Source: JBCBJZ01 sp038522635 (lineage in GTDB: Bacteria; Pseudomonadota; Alphaproteobacteria; Rhizobiales; Hyphomicrobiaceae). From it: 18,313 bases of DNA. The notes beneath the pieces are model-generated. The model was not told where the DNA came from. It ran no database searches and saw nothing but the letters and a program-made list of their open reading frames with translations. Each line of letters starts with the position of its first letter. Within the stretch, counting starts at the first letter, position 1. This document shows, in pieces, positions 1 through 7,440 of the stretch. Position numbers and translations under genes: made by a program. The stretch covers positions 1 through 18,313 of the forward strand of contig JBCBJZ010000067.1 of NCBI GenBank assembly GCA_038522635.1. The letters run 5' to 3'.

Positions 1-1317
1 ATCCACGCGGGCGATGCCTATTCGCCATCGATCCTGGCGAGCTTCGACAAGGGCGCGCATATGGTCGAATTGCTCAACATGGTGAAGCCGGACGTCTTCA
101 CGCCCGGCAACCACGAATTCGACTTCGGACCTGACGTGTTCCGCAAGCGCATCGCTGAATCGGCGTTCCCGTGCCTCAGCGCGAACCTGTCCGAAAAGAA
201 CGGCAAACCCGTTGAGGGTGTCCGTGCAACGCAGATGTTCAGCGTCGGCCCGTTCCGTGTCGGCGTGGTCGGTGCGACGACCGAGGAGACGGTCCATCTC
301 TCGAGCCCTGGCGATGAACTGGTGCTTCGCCCAGCGGTTGCAAGCGTGCGCGCGCAGGCCAAACGCTTGCGCGCGGCAGGTGCCGACATCGTCGTCGCGG
401 TCACCCATGTGGGCTTCGATGATGATCTTGCGCTGGTGCGCTCGCGTGCGGTGGACGTGGTCCTGTCAGGTCATGATCACAACCTGATCACGATCTGGGA
501 TCGCAAAGTCCTGCTGGTTGAAAGCGCATCGCAAGGCGACTTCATCACGCCGATCGATTTGATGGTGACGCGCCGTGTGCGCCAAGGCCGCAAGACGGTC
601 TCCTTTGTGCCGAACGTGCGTCCGATCGACAGCGCGACGGTCAAGCCCGAGCCTTTGGTCGACGCCAGAGTGAAGGCGCTCGAAGCCGAACTCGACAAAA
701 ACCTGGACGTCGCGATCGGGACCACGGCGACCGCGTTCGACACGGTGCGGGCAACGCTGCGCGGGCGGGAGAATGCGTTCGCCAACATGATGTGCGATGC
801 GATGCGCGAGGCCACCGGTGCCGCCCTCTGCCTGATCAATGCGGGCGGCATCCGGGCTGCGCGCCGGTACCGCGTCGGTGAGACGCTGACCCGTAAGATG
901 ATCTTTGCGGAACTGCCCTTCGGCAATCGAACTGTGGTGGTCAAGCTGAGCGGGGCGGATCTGAAAGCCGCGCTTGAGCATGGCTTTCACGGGCCCCAGG
1001 TTGGCCAAGGCCACGGCCGTTTTCCGCAAATCGGCGGCTTTCGCGTCGTCGTGGACCGCAACCGAGCGGACGGGAAACGCGTCGTTGCAGTGACGCTCGA
1101 TGACGGCACGCCGCTTGATCCCAAGGCGATGTACGAGGTCGCGATAAGCCGGTTCATGGCGCGTGGCGGCGATGGTTATGCGATGTTCAAGCGCGCGCCG
1201 CGCATCATCGACGAGCTGGCGGCGCGTTACAGCGCGGGGCAAATCATCCGATACGTGCGCAAACGCAAGCGCGTGAGCCCGCGCATCGAGGGACGCATCC
1301 GCTTCACCGGGTCGTGA
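1..1317 (+). CDS. Metallophosphatase / 5'-nucleotidase, 5'-truncated by window edge
   Basis: The reading frame is open from base 1 and its start lies outside the window, so this is the C-terminal 438 residues of a larger protein. The ATG at 61 is internal, because metal-site residues (HAGD, window residues 2-5) lie upstream of it. Further calcineurin-like phosphoesterase motifs are GNHEFDFG (about residues 36-43) and GHDHN (about 158-162). The 5'-nucleotidase C-terminal domain follows, with NAGGIRA (about 280) and the substrate-binding GGDGYAMF (about 389-396). Members of the UshA/YfkN family hydrolyse nucleoside monophosphates, 2',3'-cyclic nucleotides or UDP-sugars with two metal ions, usually in the periplasm. 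A signal peptide cannot be checked here. The stop codon lies inside the 3' end of the convergent deacetylase gene (14-bp overlap), so neither gene has room for its own terminator. The exact substrate is not predictable. Confidence 0.93.
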   Translation: MHAGDAYSPSILASFDKGAHMVELLNMVKPDVFTPGNHEFDFGPDVFRKRIAESAFPCLSANLSEKNGKPVEGVRATQMFSVGPFRVGVVGATTEETVHLSSPGDELVLRPAVASVRAQAKRLRAAGADIVVAVTHVGFDDDLALVRSRAVDVVLSGHDHNLITIWDRKVLLVESASQGDFITPIDLMVTRRVRQGRKTVSFVPNVRPIDSATVKPEPLVDARVKALEAELDKNLDVAIGTTATAFDTVRATLRGRENAFANMMCDAMREATGAALCLINAGGIRAARRYRVGETLTRKMIFAELPFGNRTVVVKLSGADLKAALEHGFHGPQVGQGHGRFPQIGGFRVVVDRNRADGKRVVAVTLDDGTPLDPKAMYEVAISRFMARGGDGYAMFKRAPRIIDELAARYSAGQIIRYVRKRKRVSPRIEGRIRFTGS

Positions 1318-2995
1318 AGCCACGGCTGATGCGACGGCGCCAATCGTCTTCGTCGCTTTCGGGACGATACTTCGGCGTCGGCTGCGCGCGCGTCCGCAAG
1401 ACGGGCTTTGCCAGCGGCGCTGGCGGACCGGCCAAGGCGCGGCGGGTCGGTCCCTTCTTTGCACGCGTCGCATCGCCGCGTCGGGCCGCGACAGGCTTTG
1501 GCACATCGGACAACGGCTTGAGCGTTTCGCGTTTGACCTTGACGGTGGCTGCGGTGCGTTGTGGCCGCTCAGCCGTACCAGGCTTGGCCGTGTTGGTCGG
1601 TTGCGGCAAGCGCGGCTGCGCGGGCGAACCGGGGCTCGCTTTGGCCTTCCCCTTGCTTTTGGCCGTTGCGGCAACGTTGGCGGTTTTACCAGGTCGGTTT
1701 GCGCTCGTTTTCGTGCGCCGCGGTTTGCGCGCCGGCACGCTCTTGCGTCGTGGACGTCGACCCGAACGGTCGCGCGGCGCAGGGTTCAGCCGCGTCACGG
1801 GAATGCCAGCATTATAGAGCGCGATGCGGTTGACGAGACGGCTTGAGCCAAAGAAGCCCAGCGGCAGAACTTTCAGCGGCACGCTTACGGCCGCGCCCGG
1901 CTTCTTGTTCTGATTGCGAACAATGCCATCACCAGCGCTGCCATCGCCTCGATCATCGGCAATGCCGCCGGAGATCAGCGCGGTAGCATCGACATCCAGG
2001 GGCACGCGAGGGGCTGGCGACACCGATGCCGAGGCTGCCGGTGCAACGGGCGGCGCCGCAACAACCGCCGGCTGGGCTTTGAGCCTCGGGAGGCGGTCGG
2101 TTTGGTTATCGCGAGCTGACTTCAGCGGTTTGAGCCGCCGCAGGCGCTTCCTGTAGCGCTGCGCTAGTTTGGCCAGAAGGATCGGGTCAGCCGCGTAAGT
2201 GCGGTTGCTGCGCAAATGCACGATGCGGAAGCCCTCGCGCTTGAGCGCGTTGAGGAAAGCCGGCAGCGCACGCACCGTCTGCTTCTTGATATCGTGGAAC
2301 AGCACGATCCCGCCGCGACGCGCCCTGAGCTTCTTCATGGTCTGATAGGTCAGACGTTCTGGATCGCGAATGAAGCTGTCGTTGCTGACCACGTCGACGG
2401 TGAAACTGCCAATGCCACGGGTTTGCAAGTAACCCAGCATCCGCCGGCTGTCGTTGAGGCCGGGGAAACGGAAGAAGGGCGCCACCGGCTGACCGACGGC
2501 GAGCTGCACGGCTGCGAAGCCGCGCTCCACCTGATCGCGGCGCGCGCGCTTGCTCAAGCGCGGCAGGCGGCTTGGATGGCTCCAGGTGTGGCCCCCAACC
2601 GTGTGCCCGCGCCGGACCACATCGCGCAACGTCGCAGGATGGCGCATTGCCATGCGACCCACGGGGAAGAACGTTGCCTTGGTGCAGTGCGCGTCCAGCA
2701 TGTCGAGGATGGGACCGGTGATCTTCGGGCTTGGTCCATCGTCAAAGGTCAGCACCACTTCCATCGGCCGCAGGAAGCTTGGTTCGCGCACCCGCGACGA
2801 CAGGCGGCCGTACATCGGGCCTCCGCTGGGGTCGATCTCAACGATGCGACTGACGCCGAGTTGGTCTTCGCGAGGCAGGCAGGCGGCATGGGCTGCGGTG
2901 GCGACGACGCAGAAAGTCGCGATGAAGAGACCACCTGCGATTGAAGCACGCCTGACCCACGTGGTCGTCATCAGCCGTTGCAACTTCGAAACCAC
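1304..2995 (-). CDS. Secreted polysaccharide deacetylase (NodB domain) with long basic C-terminal tail
   Basis: This is a 563-residue protein. Residues about 13-38 form a hydrophobic signal peptide ending ATAAHA. The NodB/CE4 domain spans about 75-265, with TFDDGP (83-88), the metal-site HTWSH (136-140), RFPG (176-179), D201 and the LFHDI motif (232-236). The family removes N-acetyl groups from chitin-like polymers, peptidoglycan or poly-N-acetylglucosamine using a metal ion. All canonical motifs are present, so I expect it to be active. The last ~290 residues are low-complexity Ala/Pro/Arg/Lys, which is very unusual in length for this family. The GTG start at 2995 is preferred because GAGGA lies 9 nt upstream; an in-frame ATG at 2971 has a weaker site. 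A paralogue lies upstream on the same strand. The polymer acted on cannot be inferred. Confidence 0.93.
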   Translation of the reverse strand: MVSKLQRLMTTTWVRRASIAGGLFIATFCVVATAAHAACLPREDQLGVSRIVEIDPSGGPMYGRLSSRVREPSFLRPMEVVLTFDDGPSPKITGPILDMLDAHCTKATFFPVGRMAMRHPATLRDVVRRGHTVGGHTWSHPSRLPRLSKRARRDQVERGFAAVQLAVGQPVAPFFRFPGLNDSRRMLGYLQTRGIGSFTVDVVSNDSFIRDPERLTYQTMKKLRARRGGIVLFHDIKKQTVRALPAFLNALKREGFRIVHLRSNRTYAADPILLAKLAQRYRKRLRRLKPLKSARDNQTDRLPRLKAQPAVVAAPPVAPAASASVSPAPRVPLDVDATALISGGIADDRGDGSAGDGIVRNQNKKPGAAVSVPLKVLPLGFFGSSRLVNRIALYNAGIPVTRLNPAPRDRSGRRPRRKSVPARKPRRTKTSANRPGKTANVAATAKSKGKAKASPGSPAQPRLPQPTNTAKPGTAERPQRTAATVKVKRETLKPLSDVPKPVAARRGDATRAKKGPTRRALAGPPAPLAKPVLRTRAQPTPKYRPESDEDDWRRRISRGFTTR

Positions 2996-3297
2996 GTGGA
3001 TGCGTCCTCAAACTTCTGGTCAGCGCCCGACTCTACGCCCGACATTCCATCGAACCGTTGCCGCTTTATGACCGCGTCGCAACGGCAAGCGGGACACTTG
3101 ATGGATGCGTCATCCGATCCTGAGCAAGCTCAAGCCTTGCGGCAAACCCTGCCTGATGGGACCGAGCGTCTCCAGGGCTCGCGCTCCGGTGTCCCCAGCA
3201 TGGGCGCGGCTTTCTCAGGTTTTGGTGAACACTGTGGCCGCGATGCACGGCTGTTCATGGCGGGCTTGGCGGCGCACTTCGGAACGCATGTCGACGG
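2996..3297. other. 302-bp spacer between the two deacetylase genes
   Basis: No convincing gene is seen. Open frames of 60-70 codons exist on both strands but have no ribosome binding site and look like G+C-rich chance frames. A tiny perfect hairpin, GGATG-CGT-CATCC, is at 3103-3115, and TGAGC-AA-GCTCA is just after it. Neither is followed by a T-run. The spacer probably holds the promoter of the downstream deacetylase gene, but I cannot point to a credible -35/-10 pair. Confidence 0.5.
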
Positions 3298-4422
3298 CTA
3301 TCGGTGGGAATTGAACAGCGCTCGGCGTTGCCAAGCTGGACGACGTATCGGCTTGGCAGCAGCGGCAGGTGCCGGCCGGGCGACGGGGCGTGGCGTCGCT
3401 CGCGCACGCCGGTTGACGCGTGCAACCCGTGCAGAGGGCTGGGTCTGCCGCGGCGGTCTCGACGATGGCTTGCGGACCGGCGGGGCAATGGAGGCCAATG
3501 CGCTACGCGGGGGATCGGCGGGCGGTGCAGCCTTGCGTTCAGGTGCGGCGGTCCTGAGCGGGTCTGCGGGCGGTTCCGCCTTCGCTGCGGCGAGCAAAGG
3601 GCGCTCGTTTGCGGGGCGTCGCGAGGCGACCAGGTCGGCAGCCGGCGCGCCGCGGCGTTTCGGGATCAGATGCACCACCTTGTAGCCCCGCGCTTTCAAG
3701 GTGCGCAGCAACCGCGGCAAACCGAGCGCCGTCGAACGCTGTATGTCGTGGAACAGGATGATGCCGCGCCCGCGCCGCTCCAGCGCCCGCATCACGTTAC
3801 GATGCATGCGGTCGGGGTTGCGTGTGCGAAAATCGACGGCGTCGATATCGATCGAGAACACCGCGAGGTCGCGGCGGCGCGCATGGCGCAACAGCGCCCG
3901 CGTGTGCGCCAGATAGGGGAACCGGAAGAACGGTGCCGGCGGGCGACGCAACGCTTTGCTGATGGCAGCAATGCCGCGTTCAATCTGATTGCGGCCAAGC
4001 GAAGCTGAGCGCTTTTGCAAGTTTTCATGCGACCAGGTGTGCGTGCCCACGGTGTGGCCGTCACGCAGGATCTGGCGGGCGATCTTCGGGTAGGCCCGCG
4101 CCATCCGACCCACCAGGAAAAAAGTCGCCTGCGTGCAGTGGCGTCGCAGCGCGTTCAGCACAAGAGGCGTATTGGTGTTGGAGGGGCCATCATCAAAGGT
4201 CAGCACCACTTCTTTATGGCGCAGCAGACCTTTGTCGCCGTACTGCACCGAGCCGTAACCTGGGCCGTTGCGGGTATCGATCGCGATGGTGCGCGATGTG
4301 CCAAGCGCGTTGGCCGACGCGCAGCCGAGCGCGCCACCCGCTGACAACGCGACCATGGCCGCGGCGCTGGCCAAAAGGCCGACCCGCTGGCGCCACCTCG
4401 CGCGTCTCACCGTCTCAACCAT
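3298..4422 (-). CDS. Secreted polysaccharide deacetylase (NodB domain), paralogue of the 1304-2995 gene
   Basis: This is a 374-residue protein with an N-terminal signal peptide (hydrophobic about 14-36, likely cut near ALG or ASA). The NodB domain is at about 68-255: TFDDGP (75-80), HTWSH (128-132), RFPY (167-170), a DIDAVD acidic stretch (192-197) and LFHDI (223-227). All CE4 metal and catalytic motifs are kept, and RFPY is closer to consensus than the RFPG of its neighbour. The two proteins share the pre-domain pattern (an I-x-I/E-I-D stretch, then GPxYG) and the same motif spacing, which supports tandem duplication. The ~115-residue tail (260-374) is Ala/Pro/Arg-rich and shorter than the neighbour's. 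The ATG start has a G-rich segment (GGGGGA) about 10 nt upstream. A periplasmic or cell-surface amino-sugar polymer is the likely substrate; which one is unknown. Confidence 0.93.
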   Translation of the reverse strand: MVETVRRARWRQRVGLLASAAAMVALSAGGALGCASANALGTSRTIAIDTRNGPGYGSVQYGDKGLLRHKEVVLTFDDGPSNTNTPLVLNALRRHCTQATFFLVGRMARAYPKIARQILRDGHTVGTHTWSHENLQKRSASLGRNQIERGIAAISKALRRPPAPFFRFPYLAHTRALLRHARRRDLAVFSIDIDAVDFRTRNPDRMHRNVMRALERRGRGIILFHDIQRSTALGLPRLLRTLKARGYKVVHLIPKRRGAPAADLVASRRPANERPLLAAAKAEPPADPLRTAAPERKAAPPADPPRSALASIAPPVRKPSSRPPRQTQPSARVARVNRRARATPRPVARPAPAAAAKPIRRPAWQRRALFNSHR

Positions 4423-4989
4423 GGCTCAGTGATCCCCCGGCCGCATGCTCAGTTCCCTGAGGTCTTACCGATTGTCTGATCCGGTTTAATCAAGCGTTGA
4501 TGGCCAGCCTGAAAATGCGTGAATGATCTCGACCCGCCCAACATCAGCCGCCCTTACACCGCAGGCGGTAGCGCGCAGCAATGGCAGAGGCATGCCAAGA
4601 CGTGTTTCGACGGTAAGGTGTGGCGGACCAGTGCCGCGACTTGAGGGCGCGCGTGCGGCGCTGGCGGGATTTTGGGCTCTTTGGAGCGGGCGCCCGGGCG
4701 TCGTGTAGCCCGTCGTCCAGGCCTCGCCCAGGCGTTGGGCGTTGTTGCGATTCGCTGCGGAACTGCATGCTTGGCAGCCGATTGTTGCAGTGCACGCGTT
4801 TGTGATATCCGCTCAGCGTAGCGCGCCGCCTTGCAGCACCCTCAGGCCCCCTCACGCCGCGGGGCGCGCAGCTCAAACGTTGTTCAGATGTCTTCGCGTC
4901 ATCGGCGGCTCCCGCTGGTCGCGCGGGACGAGCGCGTCACGTTTCGCTGCATCTTGTTGCGCGGCAACCCTCATTGAGACTTGACGATC
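4423..4989. other. 567-bp intergenic region between a divergent deacetylase gene and mgtE
   Basis: This spacer separates divergent genes and should carry promoters in both directions. Open frames on both strands (for example 4544-4876 minus and 4742-4984 plus) are Arg/Cys/Ser-rich without family resemblance or ribosome binding sites, so I do not call them genes. The first ~80 bp beside the deacetylase gene is relatively A+T-rich (around 4465-4510), as expected for a promoter. A 7-bp inverted repeat, GCGCGCC (4821-4827) and GGCGCGC (4863-4869), lies about 120 bp upstream of mgtE. I see no recognisable M-box or other known magnesium riboswitch, although I could judge this only by eye. Confidence 0.5.
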
Positions 4990-6369
4990 ATGACCACCGA
5001 AGATCCTGAGCGCGCGCTTCCCGACGAAGACGATGCAGGCCAAAGCGCCGAACAGATTGCCGCTCTTCGCGAAGCGTTGGAGCAGGATGACGCGCCGGCG
5101 CTGCGCGATCTTACCGAGCCGCTGCGTGCACCTGACCTTGCCGACGCGATGGCGCTTTTGTCGGGCGATGAACGCGTTGCGCTGATCGACAAACTCGGCC
5201 GCGACTTCGACTTCGAGGTGCTTTCTGAGCTCGATGAAACGGTCCGCGACCAGATCGTCGAAGAGCTGCCCAACGAGCAACTCGCCAAAGCGCTCACCAC
5301 GCTCGACAGCGACGATGCGCTCTACGTGCTCGAAGACATGCGGCAGCACGACCAGGATGAGATCCTGGCGCAAATGCCAATCGGCGATCGTGCCACCCTG
5401 CAGCGCGCGCTCGATTATCCAGAAGAGTCGGCCGGCCGGCTCATGCAGTCCGACTTTATCGCGGTCGCGCCGTTCTGGACGGTCGGCCGCACGATCGACT
5501 TCATGCGCGATACAGACGACTTGCCCGAGACGTTTTCTGAAATTTACGTGGTCGATCCCGCCTACCACCTGCTGGGCACGGTCAAACTCGACCGCCTTTT
5601 GCGCACCAAACGCCCGGTCGCCATCAACACCATCATGGACAGCGAGCCGACGTCGGTCGCGGTGGTGCTTGACCAGGAAGAGGTCGCCGCGCGCTTCAAG
5701 CGCTACGACCTGATGAGCGCGGCTGTGACTGACGAGAACGAGCGCCTCGTGGGCGTGGTCACGGCCGACGACATCATGGAGGTGATCCACGATGAAGCGG
5801 ACGAGGACATCAAGCTGCTCGCCGGCGTCGGCGATGAGAGCGTGACCGATAACGTGTTCTACGCAACCCGTAGCCGCTTCCCCTGGTTGTTCGTCAACCT
5901 GCTGACGGCCATCCTCGCGTCCGCCGTGATCAAGCTCTTTGACGCCACGATCGAACAGATGGTGGCGCTCGCCGTGCTGATGCCGATCGTGGCCTCGATG
6001 GGGGGCAATGCGGGCACACAGACCATGACCATCGCGGTGCGCGCTTTGGCGACCAAGGAACTGGGACCCGTGAACGGCTTGCGTATCGTGCTACGCGAGA
6101 CCTATGTGGGTTTGATCAACGGTTTGTTGTTCGCAATCATTATGGCGTCGGTGGTGCTGTTGTGGCTTGGCACGGGCCCCATTGCCTGGGTGATCGCGAT
6201 CGCCATGGTGTTCAATTTGGTGGCGGCGGCTTTGGCCGGCATCCTGATCCCCATGGCGCTTGACCGGCTCGGCCAAGACCCGGCCGTCGCGTCAGGCGTG
6301 TTCGTGACCACGGTAACGGATGTGGTCGGGTTCTTTGCGTTCTTGGGCCTGGCAGCGCTGGTGATCTGA
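4990..6369 (+). CDS. mgtE: Magnesium channel/transporter MgtE
   Basis: This protein of about 459 residues has the full MgtE architecture. It starts with an acidic N-terminal domain of helical repeats (about 15-135). Two CBS domains follow (about 136-260), containing PTSVAVV and VGVVTADDIMEVI. A five-helix membrane domain begins at PWLFVNLLTA. The pore signature MGGNAGTQT is present, as is the terminal DPAVASG...TDVVGF segment that carries the acidic magnesium-binding residue in characterised MgtE. The family forms dimeric inner-membrane Mg2+ channels gated by Mg2+ binding to the N and CBS domains. I start at the ATG at 4990. A TTG three codons upstream (4981) is possible, and neither start has a strong ribosome binding site. 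A GNAT gene follows 27 bp downstream, so the two are probably cotranscribed. Confidence 0.95.
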   Translation: MTTEDPERALPDEDDAGQSAEQIAALREALEQDDAPALRDLTEPLRAPDLADAMALLSGDERVALIDKLGRDFDFEVLSELDETVRDQIVEELPNEQLAKALTTLDSDDALYVLEDMRQHDQDEILAQMPIGDRATLQRALDYPEESAGRLMQSDFIAVAPFWTVGRTIDFMRDTDDLPETFSEIYVVDPAYHLLGTVKLDRLLRTKRPVAINTIMDSEPTSVAVVLDQEEVAARFKRYDLMSAAVTDENERLVGVVTADDIMEVIHDEADEDIKLLAGVGDESVTDNVFYATRSRFPWLFVNLLTAILASAVIKLFDATIEQMVALAVLMPIVASMGGNAGTQTMTIAVRALATKELGPVNGLRIVLRETYVGLINGLLFAIIMASVVLLWLGTGPIAWVIAIAMVFNLVAAALAGILIPMALDRLGQDPAVASGVFVTTVTDVVGFFAFLGLAALVI

Positions 6370-6396
6370 CGGCTGATTTTGGCTGGAGACATACGG

Positions 6397-6846
6397 ATGG
6401 ACACCATACTCACCGTGCGGCCGCTTGCGGCTGACGATAAGCCCGCGTGGCGTGCCCTGTTCGACGGCTATCTGGCGTTCTACGGTGCGAGCGTGGATGG
6501 AGCGGTGATCGAGACCACGTGGACCCGGCTGAACACGCCAGCCGACGGCCATCACATCGGCCTCATCGCCCACCAGCGCGAGCGTGGTCCCGTCGGTTTG
6601 GCCCACGTCCTCTTTCACCGGTCGACGTGGTCGCCGACCCATTATTGCTATTTGGAAGATTTGTTCGTTGCGCCGGACGCACGCGGCCATGGGGCCGGAC
6701 GGGCGCTTATTGAAGCGGTTTATCGGGAGGCCGATGCGCGCGGTTGCACGCGGACCTACTGGAGCACGCAAGAATTTAACGAGACCGCACGGGTGCTCTA
6801 CGACCGCGTGGCCACGTTGTCACCGTTTCTTCAGTATCGCCGCTGA
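6397..6846 (+). CDS. GNAT-family N-acetyltransferase
   Basis: This is a 149-residue single-domain GNAT enzyme. The acetyl-CoA pyrophosphate loop is R-G-H-G-A-G at 96-101, within the usual LEDLFVAPDARG context. The C-terminal part has N-E-T-A-R-x-L-Y-D (about 128-136), typical of motif B in GNATs acting on small amines or protein N-termini. The substrate cannot be told from sequence. The ATG at 6397 is chosen because GGAG lies 8 nt upstream (6385-6388). A TTG at 6379, overlapping that site, is less likely. It sits 27 bp after mgtE on the same strand with no terminator between them, so it is probably the second gene of that operon. A functional link to magnesium transport is not implied by the family. 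Confidence 0.9.
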   Translation: MDTILTVRPLAADDKPAWRALFDGYLAFYGASVDGAVIETTWTRLNTPADGHHIGLIAHQRERGPVGLAHVLFHRSTWSPTHYCYLEDLFVAPDARGHGAGRALIEAVYREADARGCTRTYWSTQEFNETARVLYDRVATLSPFLQYRR

Positions 6847-7440
6847 TGATCGCTTCAAGACATGCTGGCATGCACTGGCCGGGCGCGATCGCACGCGCTT
6901 GAGCTAAATGTCGCACGCTTGCGCATGTGCCACGTTCAGATCACGTGATCACGCAGCCGTGAAAAGGCAGCGCAGCAATCTTTGATAGGAGCGGGCTGGC
7001 TAAAGACTTGGCCGCGTTGAAAGAATTGAAGGACCCGGGCGCGGATCACTTTTTGCACTGCAACGGAACCGTCACAATACTTCTCATTTGATTTCAGTCG
7101 GTTTACCTAACCCGCGAATTTCATTTACGGTTTCATCTTGCGCTGAACCAAGATCGGCGTCATATCGGCTTAAGCATTGCAAGGTCTACTGCAGCGGTGT
7201 TTGCGCAAAGGTGCATCGCAACACCGCAGACATGTCGCCACGGCGCGCTGGGGGTTCAGCGTCTACGGGACGACGATTAGAGGCAACGACACGAGGCGTG
7301 GGGCGCGGGCCCCCTCATGATCGGCAGCGATTCTGCCGGCGGTCCCTCCACGCCAAGCCTGCATTGAAAGTTTCGTGATCCGCCGTTGCCGGCCGCTGAT
7401 GCCGGAGCGCGCGCGGGTCCTGCGTTGAAAGGACGTGGCT
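6847..7440. other. 594-bp gene-poor region upstream of the oxoamine synthase
   Basis: No supportable gene is seen. A frame at 7088-7378 (+) has no ribosome binding site or family resemblance. The middle, about 7040-7150, is clearly more A+T-rich than its surroundings and is the most promoter-like stretch. One candidate is TTGCAC (7053-7058), a 17-bp spacer, then AATACT (7076-7081). It matches the consensus only partly and would leave a leader of about 350 nt. A 12-bp perfect palindrome, GATCACGTGATC, lies at 6939-6950. Confidence 0.5.
6939..6950. promoter_or_regulatory. 12-bp perfect palindrome, possible operator
   Basis: GATCACGTGATC is a perfect 12-bp inverted repeat centred on CACGTG, located 93 bp after the GNAT stop and about 490 bp before the oxoamine synthase. 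Such a symmetric site could bind a dimeric regulator, but no regulator gene is nearby and only this one copy was noticed. Function is speculative. Confidence 0.25.

Noticed and set aside
466..1674. 402-codon open frame on the minus strand over the nucleotidase gene
   Set aside because: Antisense to a gene with clear catalytic motifs; His/Arg-rich composition typical of chance frames in G+C-rich DNA.
3066..3248. 60-codon minus-strand frame between the deacetylase genes
   Set aside because: No ribosome binding site, no hydrophobic or domain signal, and composition like other chance frames here.
4544..4876. 110-codon minus-strand frame in the mgtE upstream spacer
   Set aside because: Arg/Ser/Pro-rich, no ribosome binding site and no family resemblance; most likely chance, though a small gene cannot be fully excluded.
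4981..4989. TTG start for mgtE three codons upstream
   Set aside because: The ATG at 4990 is a stronger codon, and neither has a better ribosome binding site; the choice remains slightly uncertain.
4873..5790. 305-codon minus-strand frame over mgtE
   Set aside because: Antisense shadow of the mgtE N-terminal and CBS domains; no recognisable motif.
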